Assembly: GCA_947503105.1 (NCBI GenBank)
Contig: CANNCM010000004.1
Coordinates: 62,001 to 126,000 of the forward strand
Length of the DNA: 64,000 nucleotides
DNA from: an uncultured Flavobacteriaceae bacterium
GTDB taxonomy: Bacteria > Bacteroidota > Bacteroidia > Flavobacteriales > Flavobacteriaceae
Reading direction: 5' to 3'
Numbering within the stretch: the stretch's first letter is position 1; each line of letters starts with the position of its first letter. A program made the position numbers and the translations under genes. Positions 34,282-43,382 of this stretch are shown one piece after another. The notes beneath the pieces are model-generated. The model did no database searches. It was given only the letters and a program-made list of their open reading frames with translations, and was not told the origin of the DNA.

Positions 34282-34668
34282 ATGAAAAATAAAATAGAAG
34301 CGGTTCAACGTTTTCACGATGCATTTAAAATAGGATACAGAAATTCTCCAAAAGCGGATTTGGGCGTTTCAAAAAATCAACTTCGTTTTGATTTGATGAA
34401 GGAAGAAAACGAAGAATATTTTGAAGCGGCTCAAAACAACGACCTTGTGGAGGTCGCCGATGCTCTTGGAGATATGCTTTATATTCTTTGTGGAACTATT
34501 ATTGAACACGGCCTGCAACACAAAATTGAAGCTGTTTTTGAAGAAATTCAACGCAGCAATATGAGTAAACTCGGAGAAGACGGACAGCCAATTTACAGAG
34601 CCGATGGAAAAGTCCTGAAAGGGCCAAATTATTTTAGGCCAAATATTGAAGCAATACTAAAGGCGTAA
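34282..34668 (+). CDS. MazG-like nucleoside triphosphate pyrophosphohydrolase
   Basis: A 128-aa all-helical NTP pyrophosphohydrolase of the MazG/PRA-PH superfamily. The metal-binding EExxE...DALGD pattern is seen as MKEENEEYFEAAQNN, then EVADALGDMLYILCG. The C-terminus includes the typical NMSKLGEDGQPIYRADGKVLKGPNYF-type segment found in HAD-associated or stand-alone family members. It likely removes aberrant nucleotides, but its substrate is unassigned. It converges with ilvE, with a 4-bp gap. Confidence 0.88.
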   Translation: MKNKIEAVQRFHDAFKIGYRNSPKADLGVSKNQLRFDLMKEENEEYFEAAQNNDLVEVADALGDMLYILCGTIIEHGLQHKIEAVFEEIQRSNMSKLGEDGQPIYRADGKVLKGPNYFRPNIEAILKA

Positions 34669-34672
34669 GGTT

Positions 34673-35725
34673 TTATACTTTAAAACGCCAGCCAAATGGA
34701 TCTTTTGCGGTATTGGTTTGTATAGATGTTATTTTTTCTTTCAAATGACTTGCATATGACTTTTCCAATTCAGGAAGATCATAGTCGGTGTCTCTGAAAC
34801 CAAATGAAGAAATAGGGGAGATGACGGCTGCTGTACCTGCACCAAACATTTCTTTTAATCTCCCACTTTTTGAGGCCTCAATAACCTCTGAAACCGTAAA
34901 TTTTCTAACCTCTACTGCGATACCTTCAGCTTTGGCAATATCAATAATACTTTTGCGTGTTACGCCATCCAAAATTCGATCGCTAGTAGGACCAGTAATA
35001 AGTGTATCATCGATGCGGATAAAAATATTCATCGCACCTGCTTCTTCGATGTATTCGTGGGTGTTGTCGTCTGTCCAAATTACTTGGTTGTACCCTTTTT
35101 CGATTGCCAGTTGCGTTGGATAAAATTGTCCAGCATAATTACCGCCTGCTTTGGCATACCCGACACCACCATTGGCTGATCTAGAGTATTTTTCTTCTAT
35201 AAGTACACTAACTTTTCCAGAAAAATAGGGGCCAGAAGGCGCGGTAGCAATCAAAAAACGATAGCCATCAGCAGGAGAAGCATGGAAACCTTCGCCTGTT
35301 GCAAAAATAATAGGTCTAACGTACAAAGAACTTCCTTCGACTGTGGGAATCCAATCATTGTCAACTTTTAGCAATGCCTTTAATCCCTCAAAAAAAACAG
35401 CTTCGGGGAGTTCTGGAATGGCCAAGCGTTTGGCCGATTTATTAAGACGTTTAAAATTTTCATCAGGACGGAAAAGCCAAGTGTTGGAGTCGCTGTCTTT
35501 GTAGGCTTTCATGCCTTCAAAAATAGATTGCCCATAATGAAAAATTTTGGCAGAAGGCATAAGCGACATGGGCTGAAACGGAACAATTTCAGGTGTTCCC
35601 CAAGCCCCATTTTTATAATCACAAATAAGCATATGATCGGAAAATACACTTCCAAATCCTAGGTTATTAAAATCAATTTCACTGCGTTTTGAATGCGCTG
35701 TTTTTGTAGTTTTTATTTGGATCAT
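34673..35725 (-). CDS. ilvE: Branched-chain amino acid aminotransferase
   Basis: A fold-type IV PLP aminotransferase for Leu, Ile and Val, 350 aa. The PLP lysine is in GYAKAGGNYAGQ. Other landmarks are FHYGQSIFEGMKAY, RPDENFKRLNKSAKRL, EEAGAMNIF and ITGPTSDRILDGVTR. It is the long group II-type IlvE common in Bacteroidota. It stands alone with its own promoter element. Confidence 0.96.
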   Translation of the reverse strand: MIQIKTTKTAHSKRSEIDFNNLGFGSVFSDHMLICDYKNGAWGTPEIVPFQPMSLMPSAKIFHYGQSIFEGMKAYKDSDSNTWLFRPDENFKRLNKSAKRLAIPELPEAVFFEGLKALLKVDNDWIPTVEGSSLYVRPIIFATGEGFHASPADGYRFLIATAPSGPYFSGKVSVLIEEKYSRSANGGVGYAKAGGNYAGQFYPTQLAIEKGYNQVIWTDDNTHEYIEEAGAMNIFIRIDDTLITGPTSDRILDGVTRKSIIDIAKAEGIAVEVRKFTVSEVIEASKSGRLKEMFGAGTAAVISPISSFGFRDTDYDLPELEKSYASHLKEKITSIQTNTAKDPFGWRFKV

Positions 35726-35744
35726 ATTCCTGAATTTTCTGGAT

Positions 35745-35752
35745 CAAATGTA
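35745..35752 (-). promoter_or_regulatory. -7 promoter element of ilvE
   Basis: The minus strand reads TACATTTG, matching TAnnTTTG, 19 bp before the ilvE ATG. Confidence 0.45.
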
Positions 35753-35833
35753 AAACAAAATTATTAAAATTTTTGTCGAACAGAGATATCATTCCTAAAA
35801 GTTTTTATCTTTAGAGTTTTAAAACAAAAATCT

Positions 35834-36322
35834 ATGAAAAACCAACTTATTGTTCTTTTAACTCTTGTTTTAGTCTTTTCATGTAAAGAAAGACAAACGA
35901 GTCGTACCCCAGTTCAAGTCCAATCAAAAACGTATCATTTATTTGGCGATTCATTTAATCCAGATTCGATGATATCCATAGATAAACTTCCGCAAAACAT
36001 TTCAAATATGGGTGATACTTTACAATTAGCACTCAAAGGAACCATCAAAGAAGTTTGTACCAAAAAAGGGTGTTGGATGAAACTCTCGATGGCAAATAAT
36101 TCTGAACTAATGGTGCGCTTTAAAGACTATGGGTTTTTTGTTCCTCTCGATGCAAGTGGCGAAGTTATTGTACATGGAAACGCCTTTCTTTCGGAAACTT
36201 CTGTTGAAGACTTACGTCATTATGCAGAGGATGCAGGTGCTTCCGCTGAAGAAATTGCAGCAATAATAGCCCCAAAAATAAGCTATAATTTTGAAGCTGA
36301 TGGTGTTTTAATCGCAGAATAA
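35834..36322 (+). CDS. DUF4920 lipoprotein
   Basis: A 162-aa lipoprotein (lipobox LVFSC, Cys 17) of the DUF4920 family. The conserved core is GTIKEVCTKKGCWMKL followed by VRFKDYGFFVPLDASG, then LRHYAEDAGAS and a closing FEADGVLI. Two Cys in the KKGCW context suggest redox or metal chemistry, which is unproven. It is followed 7 bp later by mnmD, so the two are probably co-transcribed. Confidence 0.92.
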   Translation: MKNQLIVLLTLVLVFSCKERQTSRTPVQVQSKTYHLFGDSFNPDSMISIDKLPQNISNMGDTLQLALKGTIKEVCTKKGCWMKLSMANNSELMVRFKDYGFFVPLDASGEVIVHGNAFLSETSVEDLRHYAEDAGASAEEIAAIIAPKISYNFEADGVLIAE

Positions 36323-36329
36323 TTTCCAT

Positions 36330-37013
36330 TTGAAACGCACTGTAATCACGACCGCAGACGGAAGTAAAACCATCCAGATTGAAGACTGGAACGAACACTA
36401 CCACTCTATCCATGGCGCACTTCAAGAAGCAAAGCATGTTTATATCAAACAGGGTTTAGAAGGTTTCTTAGAGCGACATCCAAATCAAAACCATATCAAT
36501 ATTTTAGAAATAGGTTTTGGCACTGGGCTCAATGCAATGCTAACGGCAATAGATGAACAGGCATCACAAAAAACAATTGTATATCATGGTCTAGAAGCCT
36601 ATCCAGTTTCAAATGATGAACTTAAAGCACTTGATTATACGTCCTTAATGGATTCAAATCTACAAATTTTCGACCAACTTCATGCCGCACCATGGAATGA
36701 AGAAAGCGTTATTTCGAAACATTTTATTTTAAAAAAACGCCAAGAGTTTTTTTCAGATTTGAAAGATATAAACACTTTTGATGTTATTTATTTTGATGCC
36801 TTTGGTCCGCGTGTTCAACCTGAACTTTGGACCATTTCTATTTTTAAAATTATGTATTCTGCAATGCGTTTTGATGGAGTTTTGGTGACATATTCTGCAA
36901 AAGGTAGTGTGCGCCGTGCCATGCAAGATGTTGGGTTTTTGGTGGAACGTTTGCCTGGTCCTCCAGGAAAAAGAGAAATGTTGCGCGCTACGAAAATCCA
37001 CAGAAATTCCTAA
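36330..37013 (+). CDS. mnmD: tRNA 5-methylaminomethyl-2-thiouridine methyltransferase MnmD
   Basis: A stand-alone version of the MnmC methyltransferase domain, 227 aa, which completes mnm5s2U at the tRNA wobble position. The SAM motif is LEIGFGTGLNAML, followed by YHGLEAYPVS, FDVIYFDAFGPRVQPELW and a C-terminal LPGPPGKREMLRA, all typical. The start is TTG (MKRTVITTADGS), whose following residues fit the family better than any downstream ATG. No oxidase-domain mnmC was seen. Confidence 0.92.
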   Translation: MKRTVITTADGSKTIQIEDWNEHYHSIHGALQEAKHVYIKQGLEGFLERHPNQNHINILEIGFGTGLNAMLTAIDEQASQKTIVYHGLEAYPVSNDELKALDYTSLMDSNLQIFDQLHAAPWNEESVISKHFILKKRQEFFSDLKDINTFDVIYFDAFGPRVQPELWTISIFKIMYSAMRFDGVLVTYSAKGSVRRAMQDVGFLVERLPGPPGKREMLRATKIHRNS

Positions 37014-37094
37014 GATTTTCTTGTTTTTACATAAAATAAGCATAAATAATTGTTAAACACTTTAATTTTAACATGACACTGTAACAGGATTCAA

Positions 37095-37102
37095 TAATTT
37101 TG
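37095..37102 (+). promoter_or_regulatory. -7 promoter element unusually close to the epimerase start
   Basis: TAATTTTG matches TAnnTTTG and ends only 4 bp before the ATG at 37107. If used, transcription would begin at or within a few bases of the start codon, giving a leaderless mRNA. Confidence 0.4.
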
Positions 37103-37106
37103 TAAT

Positions 37107-38024
37107 ATGACAACAAAAGTCTTGATTACAGGTGCGACAGGTCTTGTGGGTAAAAAACTCACCAAACTCCTTGTGGCTAAAGACTATACAGTTCATGTCT
37201 TGACGACTCAAAAGGCGCTTACATCAACGGCAACAGACATTCAATATTTCTATTGGAACCCTCAAGACAATCATATTGATCTGTCTTGTTTTCAAGGGGT
37301 TAAGGTTGTTATTAACCTAGCAGGAAGTCCAATTGCACAGCGCTGGACAACCACTGCCAAATCTTCCATTTTGAAAAGTCGTGTACAAGCATTAAATGTT
37401 TTGGCTAATGCTATAAAAAATGAAAAAATCCCTGTAAAACACCTCATTTCTGCAAGTGCTATTGGGATTTATCCCGACTCAAAAACAAATTATTACGAAG
37501 AACCAGATACAGCCTCTGAGAACAGTTCATTTTTAAGAACAGTAGTTCAGCAATGGGAAACCGCAGCACATCAATTTGAAAGCTTAGGGGTTCAGACAGC
37601 AATTCTTCGTATTGGTATTGTTTTAGATACTGAAGGCGGTGCGCTTCCAAAACTTATGGCTCCCATTAAAAAGTATTTAGGTGCTGTTTTGGCATCTGGT
37701 GAGCAATGGCAGTCTTGGATCCACATCGACGATTTGGCGGCTATGTTTGTTCATGCTATAGAATCCAAACTTAAAGGGGTTTATAATGCTGTGGCACCAA
37801 ATCCAGTGCAACAATCGGAGCTAACAAAAACCATAGGGCATAATATCAAAAAACCTATTGTTCTTCCTAATGTTCCAGAATTTATGCTAAAGCTAATTCT
37901 TGGAGGCATGAGTGCCGTTGTACTTGAAAGTCAACGTGTTTGCTCAAAAAAAATTCAATCAACAGGCTTTAAATTTGATTATCATGAGCTTTCTGTTGCG
38001 CTAAATAATCTTCTAAAACCGTAA
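37107..38024 (+). CDS. TIGR01777-family NAD(P)-dependent sugar-epimerase-like protein
   Basis: An SDR-superfamily protein of 305 aa with the Rossmann motif ITGATGLVGKKL. Family-specific blocks are VVINLAGSPIAQRWT, SASAIGIYP, LRIGIVLDTEGGALPKL and QSWIHIDDLA. TIGR01777 proteins (YfcH-like) have no firmly assigned substrate, though some have been linked to cell division. It stands alone between mnmD and grpE. Confidence 0.92.
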   Translation: MTTKVLITGATGLVGKKLTKLLVAKDYTVHVLTTQKALTSTATDIQYFYWNPQDNHIDLSCFQGVKVVINLAGSPIAQRWTTTAKSSILKSRVQALNVLANAIKNEKIPVKHLISASAIGIYPDSKTNYYEEPDTASENSSFLRTVVQQWETAAHQFESLGVQTAILRIGIVLDTEGGALPKLMAPIKKYLGAVLASGEQWQSWIHIDDLAAMFVHAIESKLKGVYNAVAPNPVQQSELTKTIGHNIKKPIVLPNVPEFMLKLILGGMSAVVLESQRVCSKKIQSTGFKFDYHELSVALNNLLKP

Positions 38025-38067
38025 TTGATAAGTTTAAGGGTTTTTTTTAAAAAAAATATCGTGACAT

Positions 38068-38100
38068 TTTGACATTTTATTCAGAATGGCAGTACTTTTG
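38068..38100 (+). promoter_or_regulatory. Promoter of grpE-dnaJ
   Basis: TTTG at 38068 and TACTTTTG at 38093 are 21 bp apart, matching the Bacteroidota consensus. GACATTTT occurs twice in tandem at 38063-38078, overlapping the upstream element. It lies 33 bp before the grpE ATG. Confidence 0.6.
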
Positions 38101-38133
38101 CCATCCATATAAAAATAATTAATTTCTTTTAAG

Positions 38134-38649
38134 ATGACCAAAAAGGCAACAAAGCAAAAAGCGAAGAAAGAAGAATCAAAAGCGCCAGAAGTTGAAGTTT
38201 CAGTAGAGGAGCAACTACAAGCTGAATTAGCGCAAGAAAAAGATAAATTTTTACGTCTTTTCGCAGAATTTGAAAACTACAAGCGCCGTACTTCAAAAGA
38301 GCGTATTGAGTTATTTTCAACGGCCAGCCAAGATGTGATTCAAGCACTCTTGCCCGTTTTGGATGATTTTGATCGTGCTATGGTTGAAATCTCAAAACAT
38401 GAAGAATCAGAACTTTCAAAAGGAGTAGAGCTTATCAAAAATAAGCTAAACACTACATTACAGCAAAAAGGATTGCGTATTGTTGAAGTCAACAAAGGCG
38501 ATGATTTTAATGCTGATAATCATGAGGCCGTAACGCAAATTCCTGCGCCCAGTGACGACTTGAAAGGAAAAGTAATAGACGTTATAGAGCAAGGTTATAA
38601 ACTTGGAGAAAAAGTGATTCGTTTTCCAAAGGTAGTCATTGGACAATAA
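38134..38649 (+). CDS. grpE: Nucleotide exchange factor GrpE
   Basis: The DnaK cochaperone that exchanges ADP for ATP, 171 aa. A charged N-terminal tail is followed by a long coiled coil (about 28-75, FAEFENYKRRTSKERIELF) and the beta domain (NHEAVTQIPAP, VIEQGYKLGEKVIRFPKVVIG). It is 21 bp upstream of dnaJ and shares its promoter. Confidence 0.96.
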   Translation: MTKKATKQKAKKEESKAPEVEVSVEEQLQAELAQEKDKFLRLFAEFENYKRRTSKERIELFSTASQDVIQALLPVLDDFDRAMVEISKHEESELSKGVELIKNKLNTTLQQKGLRIVEVNKGDDFNADNHEAVTQIPAPSDDLKGKVIDVIEQGYKLGEKVIRFPKVVIGQ

Positions 38650-38670
38650 AAAAATAAACGCATTCAACAC

Positions 38671-39777
38671 ATGGCAAAGCAGGATTATTACGAAGTATTA
38701 GGGGTGAGCAAAAATGCCTCTGCAGCAGAAATCAAAAAAGCCTATAGAAAAATGGCTATAAAGTATCATCCCGATAAAAATCCAGATGATAAAACTGCTG
38801 AAGAAAAGTTTAAAGTTGCTGCTGAGGCCTATGAGGTTTTGAGTGACACCGACAAAAAGGCACGTTACGATCAATTTGGACATCAAGCGTTTGAAGGTGC
38901 AGGTGGTTTTGGTGGTGGTTCCATGAATATGGACGATATTTTCAGTCAATTTGGAGATATATTTGGCGGCGCTTTTGGCGGAGGATTTGGTGGCCAGCGC
39001 AGACAACGTACACCAAGAGGGAGTAATCTTAGGATTCGAGTGAAGCTTTCTTTAGAAGAAATTGCCAATGGTGTTGAGAAAAAAGTCAAAGTAAAACGGA
39101 AAAAACAAGCAAAAGGCGTTACCTATAAAACCTGTACAACTTGTAACGGAACTGGTCAAGTCACACGCATCACAAATACGATTTTGGGGCGTATGCAAAC
39201 GGCAACGCCATGTACCATTTGTGGGGGTTCAGGCCAGACCATCGATCATCGTCCTTCTAATGCTGATGCCAATGGTTTTGTTATTGAAGAAGAAACAGTA
39301 TCAATCAAAATACCAGCAGGTGTTGAAGATGGTATGCAACTGAAAGTTTCTGGCAAAGGTAATGCCGCTCCTGGTAATGGTATTTCTGGAGATTTGTTGG
39401 TTGCTATCACAGAAGAGGCGCATCCAAAATTACAACGCGAAGGCGACAATTTACACTACGATTTGTACGTGAGTTTACCTGATGCTATACTCGGTTCGTC
39501 AGTGGAAATTGATACAGTAACAGGAAAAGTGAGGCTTAAAATAGAACCAGGTGTACAATCGGGCAAAATACTGCGCCTACGCGGAAAAGGAATTCCAAAT
39601 ATCAATGGATACAACAAAGGAGATTTGTTAGTACATATCAATGTTTGGACACCAAAAACTCTTAATAAAGAACAAAAAGCATTCTTTGAAAAAATGCGTC
39701 AAAATGAGCATTTTGTACCTAAGCCAGAACAATCCGATAAGTCCTTTTTTGAAAAGGTAAAAGATATGTTTTCATAA
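38671..39777 (+). CDS. dnaJ: Chaperone DnaJ with a half-size zinc-finger domain
   Basis: The Hsp40 cochaperone, 368 aa. The J domain (1-70) carries HPD in YHPDKNPDD, then comes a Gly/Phe-rich linker. The central region has only two CxxCxGxG repeats (CTTCNGTG and CTICGGSG, with [10 protein letters not shown] between) instead of four. By position these match repeats 2 and 3 of E. coli DnaJ, which form zinc site II, so site I is missing. The C-terminal client-binding domains are complete. This reduced form is familiar from Flavobacteriaceae. Confidence 0.95.
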   Translation: MAKQDYYEVLGVSKNASAAEIKKAYRKMAIKYHPDKNPDDKTAEEKFKVAAEAYEVLSDTDKKARYDQFGHQAFEGAGGFGGGSMNMDDIFSQFGDIFGGAFGGGFGGQRRQRTPRGSNLRIRVKLSLEEIANGVEKKVKVKRKKQAKGVTYKTCTTCNGTGQVTRITNTILGRMQTATPCTICGGSGQTIDHRPSNADANGFVIEEETVSIKIPAGVEDGMQLKVSGKGNAAPGNGISGDLLVAITEEAHPKLQREGDNLHYDLYVSLPDAILGSSVEIDTVTGKVRLKIEPGVQSGKILRLRGKGIPNINGYNKGDLLVHINVWTPKTLNKEQKAFFEKMRQNEHFVPKPEQSDKSFFEKVKDMFS

Positions 39778-39887
39778 CACAGATTTTATTTTTTCTTATT
39801 GATAACGGAAATATCTGACATTTTTTTTAGATTTACAGTGTAACGAAAAGCGCTTAAACACGACCTACATACAAATCTAAACACCAC

Positions 39888-40820
39888 ATGAGTACTCTTT
39901 TAGAAGCAACTAATATTTCCAAAAACTTTGGTGAATTCCAAGCACTTAATGATGTTTCAATTCAAGTTCCAAAGCATAGCATTTTTGGACTTTTAGGTCC
40001 AAATGGTGCAGGAAAAACAACGCTCATTCGTATCATCAATCAAATTACAATGCCAGATGTTGGCCATGTTATTCTAGATGGTGAACCTCTAAAACCAGAA
40101 CATGTTCAATATATTGGGTATTTGCCCGAAGAGCGTGGTCTCTATAAATCCATGAAAGTCGGAGAACAAGCGTTGTATTTGGCACAACTCAAGGGCTTGT
40201 CGTATAAGCAAGCAAAACAAAGACTCAATCATTGGTTTGAGAAATTTGAAATTACCCATTGGTGGGACAAAAAAATTGAAGAATTATCCAAAGGGATGGC
40301 GCAAAAAATACAATTTATTGTAACCGTTTTGCATCAACCGAAGCTTTTAATTTTTGATGAGCCCTTTTCAGGTTTCGACCCTATAAATGCTAATCTTATT
40401 AAAGACGAAATACTCAAACTTCGCGATGAGGGCGCAACCGTTATTTTTTCAACACACCGTATGGAATCTGTTGAAGAATTATGCGATCATATTGCATTGC
40501 TTCATCAATCTAAAAAAATATTGGATGGTAATCTTTTGGACATAAAACGAAGTCATAAAACAAACACTTTTCAAGTGGGGTTGTCTTCCAGCAATTTGAA
40601 CGATTTAAAAATACAAATTGCGGAACGTTTTGACAGCACAGCAGCAGAATTTAAATCTTTGGAGAACGATCTAAAACTCAATATAAAATTGAGCACATCC
40701 GATACACCAAATGATTTGTTAACTTTTTTAAATGCGAATGCAACGATCAATCATTTTGTGGAAGTTATCCCAAGTGCAAATGATATTTTTATTCAAACTG
40801 TAAAAAATAGCTCATTATGA
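39888..40820 (+). CDS. ABC-2 exporter ATP-binding protein (NatA-like)
   Basis: A 310-aa ABC ATPase with Walker A GPNGAGKTT, a signature loop read as LSKGM (divergent from LSGGQ) and Walker B LLIFDEPFSGFDP. The H-loop is FSTHRM. A C-terminal DUF4162-type extension follows residue 225. It overlaps the permease gene by 4 bp, so they form one exporter. A palindrome TTACAGTGTAA at 39833-39843 lies upstream and could be an operator. Confidence 0.92.
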   Translation: MSTLLEATNISKNFGEFQALNDVSIQVPKHSIFGLLGPNGAGKTTLIRIINQITMPDVGHVILDGEPLKPEHVQYIGYLPEERGLYKSMKVGEQALYLAQLKGLSYKQAKQRLNHWFEKFEITHWWDKKIEELSKGMAQKIQFIVTVLHQPKLLIFDEPFSGFDPINANLIKDEILKLRDEGATVIFSTHRMESVEELCDHIALLHQSKKILDGNLLDIKRSHKTNTFQVGLSSSNLNDLKIQIAERFDSTAAEFKSLENDLKLNIKLSTSDTPNDLLTFLNANATINHFVEVIPSANDIFIQTVKNSSL

Positions 40821-42121
40821 ACCACTTACCTTTAATCATCAAAAGAGAATATTTGGCCAAAGTGAAAAACAAGTCGTTCATTCTCATGACATTTTTGAGT
40901 CCGCTAATTGTAGTAGCACTTCTTAGTCTGGTGGCTTATTTGACGAGTGTCAATAATGAAAAAGTCCGTACCATTACGGTCTTGGATGAGTCCGGTTTTT
41001 TAAACGAAACACTAGTTTCTACAGACCAAATGATCTATGAATATCTTAGCGATATCAGTTTGGAAGAAGCTAAAAAAGTATCAATCGAGAACAATTCTTA
41101 TGGGCTGCTACACCTGCCAGCTTTTGCTTTAGATGAGGTTTCAAGTCAAATTAGATTTTATTCAGAAGAATCTCCATCACTGAGTTTGATTTCAAATTTA
41201 GAATCTAAAATTGAAAAGCGCATAGGCGAACTCAAACTAAAGAAATTGGGAGTGGATTTGAGTAAAATCAAAGCGGCAAAAACCAATATTGATATGAATC
41301 AAGAAAACTTTGAAGGCGTAAAAACCTCAAAAACCGGAAGTTTTTTGAAATTGATGTTTGGGGGTGCAGCGGGATATTTGTTGTTTATGTTTATCATCAT
41401 CTATGGAAATTTGATAATGCGTAGTGTTATTGAAGAAAAAACAAGCCGAATTATCGAAGTTATTATTTCTTCTGTGAAACCCATACAATTGATGCTCGGT
41501 AAAATTTTTGGAACATCGCTGGCAGGCATTACTCAATTTGCCATTTGGATAATTTTGATTGGCGTTTTGTCTGTTGCTGCTTCTTTCTTTTTTGGAGTAG
41601 ATTTATCTGCAACCCCACAGCAAGAAATGATGGCTGGTGCTATTTCTGATGCCAGTACCAATTCTGAACTTCAAGCGCTGATTTCAGAATTTCATTCTTT
41701 GCCTTTGCTAAATTTAGTGATTGCTTTCATTTTATTTTTTACTGGAGGGTATTTATTATACAGTTCGCTGTATGCCGCAATTGGCGCAGCGGTAGACAAT
41801 GAAACTGACACTCAACAATTTTTAATGCCTGTTGTCATGCTTTTGGTAGTTGGTTTTTATGTTGGCTTTTTTACGGCACTAGAAGATCCACATGGCACTA
41901 TTTCCACAGTTTTTTCTTATATTCCATTTACATCACCAATTGTTATGTTGATTCGTATTCCTTTTGGTGTTCCAATTTGGGAGCAAGCATTATCTTTTTC
42001 TATACTGATAATTACGTTTATGCTAACCGTTTGGACCGCTGCTAAAATTTATCGTGTAGGAATTTTGATGTATGGAAAAAAACCAACTTATAAAGAGCTG
42101 ATCAAATGGTTGAACTATTGA
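40817..42121 (+). CDS. ABC-2 type permease (NatB-like)
   Basis: A 434-aa permease with one N-terminal helix (about 20-42), a large periplasmic domain, then about five helices starting near residue 180. The conserved RSVIEEKTSRIIEVIISSVKP stretch precedes helix 3. It is translationally coupled to the ATPase through an ATGA overlap. NatAB-type exporters move sodium or unknown small molecules, and the substrate here is unassigned. Confidence 0.9.
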   Translation: MNHLPLIIKREYLAKVKNKSFILMTFLSPLIVVALLSLVAYLTSVNNEKVRTITVLDESGFLNETLVSTDQMIYEYLSDISLEEAKKVSIENNSYGLLHLPAFALDEVSSQIRFYSEESPSLSLISNLESKIEKRIGELKLKKLGVDLSKIKAAKTNIDMNQENFEGVKTSKTGSFLKLMFGGAAGYLLFMFIIIYGNLIMRSVIEEKTSRIIEVIISSVKPIQLMLGKIFGTSLAGITQFAIWIILIGVLSVAASFFFGVDLSATPQQEMMAGAISDASTNSELQALISEFHSLPLLNLVIAFILFFTGGYLLYSSLYAAIGAAVDNETDTQQFLMPVVMLLVVGFYVGFFTALEDPHGTISTVFSYIPFTSPIVMLIRIPFGVPIWEQALSFSILIITFMLTVWTAAKIYRVGILMYGKKPTYKELIKWLNY

Positions 42122-42147
42122 TACCATAGAATTTAAACCAAAAAAAG

Positions 42148-43314
42148 ATGTCAAAAATATTAATTATTGAAGATGAAGAAGCCATTCGTCGCGTTTTGGT
42201 AAAAATTCTTACAGAAGAAAACAAGAACTATCAAGTTTTTGAAGCTGGTGATGGACTGGCAGGAATTGAAGCCATAAAAAAGGCAGACTTCGATTTGGTA
42301 CTGTGTGACATAAAAATGCCAAAAATGGACGGCGTTGAGGTTTTGGAGGCCGCCAAAAAAATTAAACCAGAAATTCCAATTGTGATGATTTCTGGTCATG
42401 GCGATTTGGACACCGCTGTCAGTACCATGCGTTTAGGTGCCTATGATTATATTTCAAAACCACCAGATTTAAATCGGCTTTTGAATACTATTAGAAATGC
42501 TCTCGATCGAAAAGAATTGGTCGTAGAAAATAAGCGTCTTAAGCGAAAAATAAGTCAGAACTATGAAATGATTGGTGAGAGTACACCAATAGCAGACATA
42601 AAATCTATCATTGAAAAAGTAGCACCCACAGAAGCTCGTGTACTGATTACAGGCCCAAATGGAACTGGAAAAGAACTTGTAGCACATTGGTTACATCAAA
42701 AAAGCGAACGCTCCAAAGGCCCTATGGTAGAAGTTAATTGTGCGGCCATCCCAGCAGAACTTATTGAAAGTGAACTTTTTGGCCATATCAAAGGGGCTTT
42801 TACCAGCGCCCATAAAGATCGTGCAGGAAAATTTGAAGCTGCCAACAAAGGCACATTATTTTTAGATGAAATAGGCGATATGAGTCTGTCTGCTCAAGCA
42901 AAAGTATTGCGTGCACTTCAGGAAAATAAAATTCAGCGTGTAGGAAACGACAAGGATATTAAAGTAGACGTGCGTGTTGTGGCTGCAACCAATAAAGATT
43001 TGAAAAAGGAAATTGCAGAAGGACGTTTTAGAGAAGATTTGTACCATCGTCTTGCCGTCATCCTTGTAAAAGTACCAGCACTGAACGACAGAAGAGATGA
43101 CATACCGCTATTGGTAGATTTTTTTAGTACCAAAATTGCATCCGAACAAGGCACTGCAAAAAAACAATTTTCACAGCCAGCATTAAAGCTCTTGAAAAGC
43201 TACGATTGGACAGGAAACATTAGAGAATTGCGCAATGTTGTAGAGCGCCTTATCATACTTGGTTCGGATGAAATATCAGAAAAAGATGTTACTACCTTTG
43301 CAAGTAAATCTTAA
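42148..43314 (+). CDS. NtrC-type response regulator without a DNA-binding domain
   Basis: A receiver domain (1-120) with acidic pocket EDEE and phospho-Asp in [13 protein letters not shown], then a sigma-54 AAA+ domain (about 140-380). Walker A is GPNGTGKE and Walker B is [11 protein letters not shown], with sensor region [12 protein letters not shown]. The sigma-54 contact loop is GAFTSA instead of GAFTGA. The protein ends at 388 aa directly after the AAA+ domain, with no Fis-type HTH. It may activate from solution or act by protein contact. No histidine kinase is adjacent. Confidence 0.9.
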   Translation: MSKILIIEDEEAIRRVLVKILTEENKNYQVFEAGDGLAGIEAIKKADFDLVLCDIKMPKMDGVEVLEAAKKIKPEIPIVMISGHGDLDTAVSTMRLGAYDYISKPPDLNRLLNTIRNALDRKELVVENKRLKRKISQNYEMIGESTPIADIKSIIEKVAPTEARVLITGPNGTGKELVAHWLHQKSERSKGPMVEVNCAAIPAELIESELFGHIKGAFTSAHKDRAGKFEAANKGTLFLDEIGDMSLSAQAKVLRALQENKIQRVGNDKDIKVDVRVVAATNKDLKKEIAEGRFREDLYHRLAVILVKVPALNDRRDDIPLLVDFFSTKIASEQGTAKKQFSQPALKLLKSYDWTGNIRELRNVVERLIILGSDEISEKDVTTFASKS

Positions 43315-43382
43315 TTTTTTTATGATTTTATTATAAGTAATAAAACTTAGTAGCTTTAATTTCACATCCTAAAACTCTATCT

